The notes under the pieces are model-generated. The model did no database searches. It was not told the DNA's origin and worked only from the letters and a program-made list of their open reading frames with translations. Below are positions 59,987 to 64,000 of a DNA stretch of 64,000 nt, piece by piece. Where the stretch lies: positions 372,001 through 436,000 of the forward strand of contig NZ_JAJNMU010000002.1 in the NCBI RefSeq assembly GCF_022458865.1, written 5' to 3'. Each line of letters starts with the position of its first letter. The first letter of the stretch is position 1. A program made the position numbers and the translations under genes. Source of the stretch: Paenibacillus periandrae. GTDB lineage: Bacteria > Bacillota > Bacilli > Paenibacillales > NBRC-103111.

Positions 59987-61705
59987 TTATCGAATCACGA
60001 TCGTATGAACGACCTGGTTTTTGCCTCTGAGTTCAATGGAGCGATTAGTGGTCAGCAAGGACATATCCCCTTGGATCGACAGGTTGCTTGCTGCATTGTA
60101 GACGGCAGTTTGCACGGAACCACTGCTCAATGTCTGATTGATGGAAATTGTAGCAATTTGTCCGCTTGTGTTCAGCGTGTATGAATTCAATGAACCTATC
60201 ACTGTAAAGTCAATCTGCTGATCCTGTGCCGGAGTCACTACTTGAACGAAGATCACCTTGCCACCATAGGTTCTTACCAGCACCGAATCACCGACTCTCA
60301 GCTCGGAAGCTGCAGCGGACACGCCGTTACGGATAATAGACACATTGGCATCAAGCTGAGCGCTGTAGGTCTGACCATCCTTGGTCAGCGTCAAGGTATT
60401 ATTGCTCACTGTTGTGTTAATCGAAGCTGTGAAAGTAGTGTTATCAGGCAGCTGATTGCCATTCACCGGTGTTGTCACGGATACAACAATAACTTTTCCT
60501 CCGGACGTACTCACTGATACTACATCGCCTGCTCTTAGCTCGGAGGCTGCAACGGACACGCCGTTACGGATAATAGACACATTAGCATCAAGCTGAGCGC
60601 TGTAGGTCTGACCATCCTTGGTCAGCGTCAAAGTATTATTGCTCACTGTTGTGCTAACCGAAGCTGTGAAAGTAGTGTTATCGGGCAGCTGATTGCCGTT
60701 CCCCAACGTCTTTACTTCTACGAAAATCGCTTTGCCGCCATAAGTACGAACTACCACATCGTCGCCTATTCTCAGCTCGCTTGCAGCAACTCTAGCCCCG
60801 TTGCGGTAAATAAAAGCTCCTGCATCCAATTCCACACTGTAAGCTTGACCGTTAACGTTCAAAGTCAGCACATTGTTGCTTACTGCAGCATTCACCGTAC
60901 CGCGAACCGAGGTGTTATCAGGCAATTGACTGCCTGTGCGGTCCAACAGCGCCGCCAATTCGGCACGTGTCACCGGATTGTTTGGACGAAAGGTATTATC
61001 CTCGTAGCCGTCAACCAGTTTTTTCTCAATTGCCAAAGCTACATAACCGACAGAACCAGCTGGAACTTTATTGGCATCCTTGAAAGTGAGCTTCGTATTC
61101 ATTTTGGCTTTAGCTTCGTTTTGCAGCTTCAGTGCTTTTACCAATAACGTTGTCGCCCACAAGCGATCTGCTTCCTTTTCCGGCTGTACAGCATTTTCCG
61201 ATTCCTCGAATAAATCGTTTTGCAGCGCTACGGATACATAGCCGGTTGCCCAAGCATATTTGGATTTGATTTTATCAGCATCGCTGAAGTTCAGGTTTGC
61301 CTGCATGGCCTCTGCCGATTCCGCTTGATCCCGCAATCCCATTAACCGAACCGCAGCTGTAATCGCTTCAATACGAGTAATCGTTTTACGTGGCTGGAAC
61401 GTACCATCCTCATAACCCTCGAACACTCGCTTGGATGCAAGACTTGCTATATAACGCATGGCCCACTCAACATCGGAGCCTTTGACATCAGCAAAGGTCA
61501 GCTTGATTTCAAGCTTGTTGTTTTTATCATTGTAATTCGTCTTTACAGCTTGAACGGTTTGAGCCTTATCGCGCCCTTTATCTCGGTCATTGTCTTTATC
61601 GTTGCCTTTACCTTTGTTATTATCGGCAAAAGCAGCTGTAGAACCGCCTACTACCATAGCCAATGTCAAACCTGTCACTAATACCTTCTTAAATAAATGA
61701 TTCAT
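59987..61705 (-). CDS. S-layer homology (SLH) protein with three tandem 79-residue repeats
   Basis: A 572-residue exported protein. A Sec signal peptide (cleavage after AAFA) is followed by a Lys/Asp-rich linker (DNNKGKGNDKDNDRDKGRDK) and three SLH domains (about residues 75-125, 143-195 and 210-260; GYEDGTFQP and GYEDNTFRP mark two, the middle one is degenerate). These anchor it to pyruvylated wall polymer. Three 79-residue beta-rich repeats follow, each starting QLPDNT, then a unique tail. ATG 61705 is chosen 7 nt after AGGAG; two adjacent ATG codons precede it. It is divergent from the FAD oxidoreductase gene. Confidence 0.88.
   Translation of the reverse strand: MNHLFKKVLVTGLTLAMVVGGSTAAFADNNKGKGNDKDNDRDKGRDKAQTVQAVKTNYNDKNNKLEIKLTFADVKGSDVEWAMRYIASLASKRVFEGYEDGTFQPRKTITRIEAITAAVRLMGLRDQAESAEAMQANLNFSDADKIKSKYAWATGYVSVALQNDLFEESENAVQPEKEADRLWATTLLVKALKLQNEAKAKMNTKLTFKDANKVPAGSVGYVALAIEKKLVDGYEDNTFRPNNPVTRAELAALLDRTGSQLPDNTSVRGTVNAAVSNNVLTLNVNGQAYSVELDAGAFIYRNGARVAASELRIGDDVVVRTYGGKAIFVEVKTLGNGNQLPDNTTFTASVSTTVSNNTLTLTKDGQTYSAQLDANVSIIRNGVSVAASELRAGDVVSVSTSGGKVIVVSVTTPVNGNQLPDNTTFTASINTTVSNNTLTLTKDGQTYSAQLDANVSIIRNGVSAAASELRVGDSVLVRTYGGKVIFVQVVTPAQDQQIDFTVIGSLNSYTLNTSGQIATISINQTLSSGSVQTAVYNAASNLSIQGDMSLLTTNRSIELRGKNQVVHTIVIR
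60218..60928 (-). repeat. Three tandem 237-bp coding repeats in the SLH protein gene
   Basis: The copies are 60692-60928, 60455-60691 and 60218-60454. The last two are nearly identical at DNA level (about six differences over some 150 nt compared by eye), while the first is clearly diverged, so the last duplication is recent. Confidence 0.88.
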
Positions 61706-61947
61706 CATCATTCTCCTCTTCCTCATAACATAAATTTAGTTGTTGTTGGTTAATTAAAATGAATCCGAACCTTCGCGAAGAGTTCTTTGGAATTACTAAA
61801 AGTTTCGCCGCTGCTCAAACGTTTATGGGGGTCATTTTGATCAATCGGGATATAAATGGTAAACTTAGGACGACAATGTCTTCAGGGCGATGATTCCGAC
61901 TATGGATAGATCACGAAGAGGTATGAGTTGAGGGAGGATTTATAAGC

Positions 61948-63567
61948 ATGAAATGGAATGCAAAAAAGCTTTCTGTCGCGCTGGCCTTATTTGCGTTAGT
62001 CGCTGTGGGTGTTTTTTATTCATGGATGACCTTTGCCAAGGAGGACAAGACCAGTACGGAGTCAGCTGCCGACATTAGCAAAACACCACCGGCTGCCAAG
62101 CCGCAAACGGCTGCACCAACGCCACCACCGGAGCCGCCTATTCCAACAGAGCAGGTCGATATCGCAATATTCGGCAGTGAACTGGAAGGCCTCTATCTGG
62201 CACGAGCTGCAGCCGATGAAGGTCTTAAAGTGAAAGTACTGGATCCGAGAGAAGGATTTGGCGGACAGGTGCTGCAGGGTGAAATGCTGTTTCTCGATGA
62301 GACACGGGATGACAAGTACAACCTGATGGTGCAGGGACGTGCCAAGGAGCTGTTCGATGGCTTCCGCAATGGCAAAATCCGCAAGCTTACAGAGTTTACG
62401 CAATACTTTGACAAGCTCAAAAAAGACATCCCAATAGAATCAGGTATCAAGATCGTCGATATTAAGCAAACAGCAGGACAATTCGGACCAAATGCCGTTG
62501 AATCTGTAACGTATGCAGGCAAAGACGGCGCCAAGAAGAACATCAAGGCATCCTATTGGGTGGATAACAGCGATTTTGCTGCACTGTTAAGTCAGTTGAA
62601 GGTAAACCGGATGCCCGGTTTGGAGCAATTTTATGGAGAGACCAAAATCGAATATATGAGTTCCGGATTTATGCTTAAATTCAAAAATGTCGATTGGGCC
62701 AAATTCAGCTCCAGCTTTAACAATATGACAGCACAGGAGCGCAAAACCAAATATGGCGGCGGTTCCGTAAGTGAAAGCTATGCGATCGGTCTTAGCGGAA
62801 TGACGAGCGCGTACAAGCCGAGTAATGAAAGAGTCTTTTTACGCGGATTGAATGCCGTGAACCAGCGAGATGGCGAAGTGTTAATCAATGCTTTTCTGAT
62901 ATACACTGTTGATCCTTCGGATGAGAAATCGGTAGCGGAAGCGATGGAGCTTGGAAAAAATGAGCTGCCGCTGATCCTTAACCATTTCCGCAAAAACATA
63001 ATTGGCTGGGAGAAGGCCGAGCTGAACGGTGCCCCTAACTACTTGTATATCCGCGAATATAATCATTATGAAACGGATTATGTGCTGAAGCCATCGGATA
63101 TGCTTGGGGCGAATATGTTCTGGGATAATGTCAGCATCGCCGGTTATCCACTTGATCTCCAGGGGATCAGCACCAGCAAATGGGGCATCGAAATGGGAAG
63201 ACCGGACAAGTACGGAATGCCACTGCGCAGCTTTTTGCTGAAGAATTATGATAATGTGCTTGTAGCCGGTAAAAATGTCGGCTCATCCGCAATTGCATAC
63301 GGCAGCGCACGCATCCAGCCGAATACGAGCCTTGCCGCTGAAACTATCGGTATTCTGCTCGGTCAAATCCAGGGTAAGAAAAAACTGCGGGAGCTGAAGG
63401 AAGCCGATATGCCTGCGCTTCACAGCTACCTTGAGACCAAATACAAGATCAAGCTGACAGGCGTTGTTGGCAATAACAAAATCAAAGGCTGGACGGCTGA
63501 TGAAATCGCCCAGCTGGATATAGGTAAAATCGTATACCCTGCCTATGTGAACACACGAAAAAAATAG
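61948..63567 (+). CDS. Membrane-anchored FAD-dependent oxidoreductase
   Basis: A 539-residue protein. An N-terminal uncleaved-looking anchor (about residues 8-29) is followed by a Pro/Ala/Thr linker (30-66) and an FAD_oxidored-type domain. The dinucleotide fold opens VDIAIFGSELEGLYLARAAA, with G-S-E-L-E-G at the position of the usual GGTPGG-like loop, then the FAD-binding acidic residue in VLDPREGFGGQ. The C-terminal FAD segment is NVLVAGKNVGSSAIAYGSAR. This places a flavoenzyme on the outer face of the membrane. The substrate is unknown. AGGGAGGA lies about 12 nt before ATG 61948. Confidence 0.8.
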   Translation: MKWNAKKLSVALALFALVAVGVFYSWMTFAKEDKTSTESAADISKTPPAAKPQTAAPTPPPEPPIPTEQVDIAIFGSELEGLYLARAAADEGLKVKVLDPREGFGGQVLQGEMLFLDETRDDKYNLMVQGRAKELFDGFRNGKIRKLTEFTQYFDKLKKDIPIESGIKIVDIKQTAGQFGPNAVESVTYAGKDGAKKNIKASYWVDNSDFAALLSQLKVNRMPGLEQFYGETKIEYMSSGFMLKFKNVDWAKFSSSFNNMTAQERKTKYGGGSVSESYAIGLSGMTSAYKPSNERVFLRGLNAVNQRDGEVLINAFLIYTVDPSDEKSVAEAMELGKNELPLILNHFRKNIIGWEKAELNGAPNYLYIREYNHYETDYVLKPSDMLGANMFWDNVSIAGYPLDLQGISTSKWGIEMGRPDKYGMPLRSFLLKNYDNVLVAGKNVGSSAIAYGSARIQPNTSLAAETIGILLGQIQGKKKLRELKEADMPALHSYLETKYKIKLTGVVGNNKIKGWTADEIAQLDIGKIVYPAYVNTRKK

Positions 63568-63603
63568 GCCGACTCCTGCACCACATCAGATCGTAAATAA
63601 ACA

Positions 63604-63650
63604 AGCCTCCAAAATGCTCCTAACAGGACATGATGGGGGCTGCTTTTTTT
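63604..63650 (+). terminator. Terminator of the FAD oxidoreductase gene
   Basis: AGCCTCC and GGGGGCT close an imperfect hairpin with an inner ATG-TCCT/AGGA-CAT pairing, followed by TTTTTTT. From here to 63787 I see no gene or clear element. Confidence 0.7.
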
Positions 63651-63787
63651 ATAATATCAGAATTTCTAAGTTTTCAGCAGAGCTGAATATTCTGATATTG
63701 CAAGAAAAGCAACCTATTGGACGCGAATGTATCTTCACCGAATAAGCTTCGATCAGAGGCTTTTCTTATATAATCATTTTTACCCTA

Positions 63788-63816
63788 TTGAAAACTCGCG
63801 CTATTGTCTATACTGT
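63788..63816 (+). promoter_or_regulatory. Candidate promoter of the 27-residue ORF
   Basis: TTGAAA, 17 nt, TACTGT, ending 30 nt before the ATG. The -35 is good and the -10 moderate. Confidence 0.45.
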
Positions 63817-63846
63817 ACATAGATCTGATAACTGGGAGTGAAGTAT

Positions 63847-63930
63847 ATGAAGAGAATTGTAACTCATAGCGCTAGAATGACCGAAATGCAGGACAATTGG
63901 AACCAAATTAACAGGGATTGGACCCGGTAA
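63847..63930 (+). CDS. Short ORF, 27 aa, possible leader peptide or small protein
   Basis: ATG 63847 has GGGAG 8 nt upstream and encodes MKRIVTHSARMTEMQDNWNQ followed by INRDWTR and TAA. It is basic, with two tryptophans, and has no membrane segment. A promoter lies just upstream and the next gene starts 64 nt downstream, so it may be a leader peptide or a small protein in its own right. I recognise no homologue. Confidence 0.45.
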   Translation: MKRIVTHSARMTEMQDNWNQINRDWTR

Positions 63931-63994
63931 AACATACATGTGTGATCGGATTGTCCTCCCTGCATAATCGAAGCGAACAAGGGAGCAGATATTC

Positions 63995-64000
63995 ATGAAA
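63995..64000 (+). CDS. Start of a gene cut by the window end
   Basis: ATG AAA preceded by AAGGGAGC at the usual distance (6-10 nt). Only two codons are visible, so the product is unknown. Confidence 0.45.

Overview
The window looks like chromosome of a Paenibacillus-type, endospore-forming Firmicute. The pointers are a gerA-type germination operon, YheC/YheD and CotSA-like spore-coat genes, two AraC-type two-component/ABC sugar cassettes, an SLH protein, a ykoEDC-tenA operon behind a TPP riboswitch, frequent TTG starts and strong GGAGG-type ribosome sites. No tRNA, rRNA, CRISPR array, transposase or prophage was seen.

Layout. 1-2.4 kb: end of a TetR regulator, then a DeoR-ROK kinase operon. 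2.4-12.6 kb: a giant protein made of 112 decapeptides, paired chromate-type permeases, a CotSA-like glycosyltransferase, a class III aminotransferase and a YheC/YheD ATP-grasp protein, probably a spore-surface neighbourhood. 12.8-22.6 kb: a GH127 beta-L-arabinofuranosidase, a complete sensor kinase/response regulator/binding protein/two-permease importer and an AraC regulator; a scrap of a second AraC tail lies at the other end of the importer cassette. 22.7-28 kb: short-form pyruvate kinase, a DUF3817 protein, and an acyl-ACP desaturase downstream of a ba3-type cytochrome oxidase operon that includes the 41-residue subunit IIa gene. 28.1-32.6 kb: a structured repeat element and the germinant receptor operon (A-C-D-B). 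32.7-36.8 kb: riboswitch, ECF thiamine-precursor importer and TenA. 36.8-42.3 kb: a duplicated-domain secreted protein, CE7 esterase, phosphatidylserine decarboxylase, and a divergent MocR regulator/PNPOx-like pair with a second structured repeat between them. 42.4-50.7 kb: KduI, a second two-component/ABC cassette and a cytosolic-type sulfatase. 50.8-64 kb: an aminotransferase, VanW and DUF3267 proteins, a coiled-coil protein, a possible SUKH-fold protein, flotillin/NfeD, threonine dehydratase, an SLH repeat protein, a membrane-anchored FAD oxidoreductase, and a 27-codon ORF just before a gene cut by the window end.

How the genes work together. Two loci are carbohydrate-uptake units in which a YesM/YesN-type pair should sense an oligosaccharide and switch on a CUT1 importer, with a glycan-processing enzyme alongside: arabinofuranosidase in the first, sulfatase plus uronate isomerase in the second. 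Thiamine salvage is a self-contained riboswitch operon. The oxidase operon has a promoter with a well-placed Fnr/CRP-like box. The least explained items are the 112-unit decapeptide protein, the two copies of a structured interspersed repeat whose helices are kept while their sequences differ, and the AraC-tail duplication that brackets the first sugar cassette.
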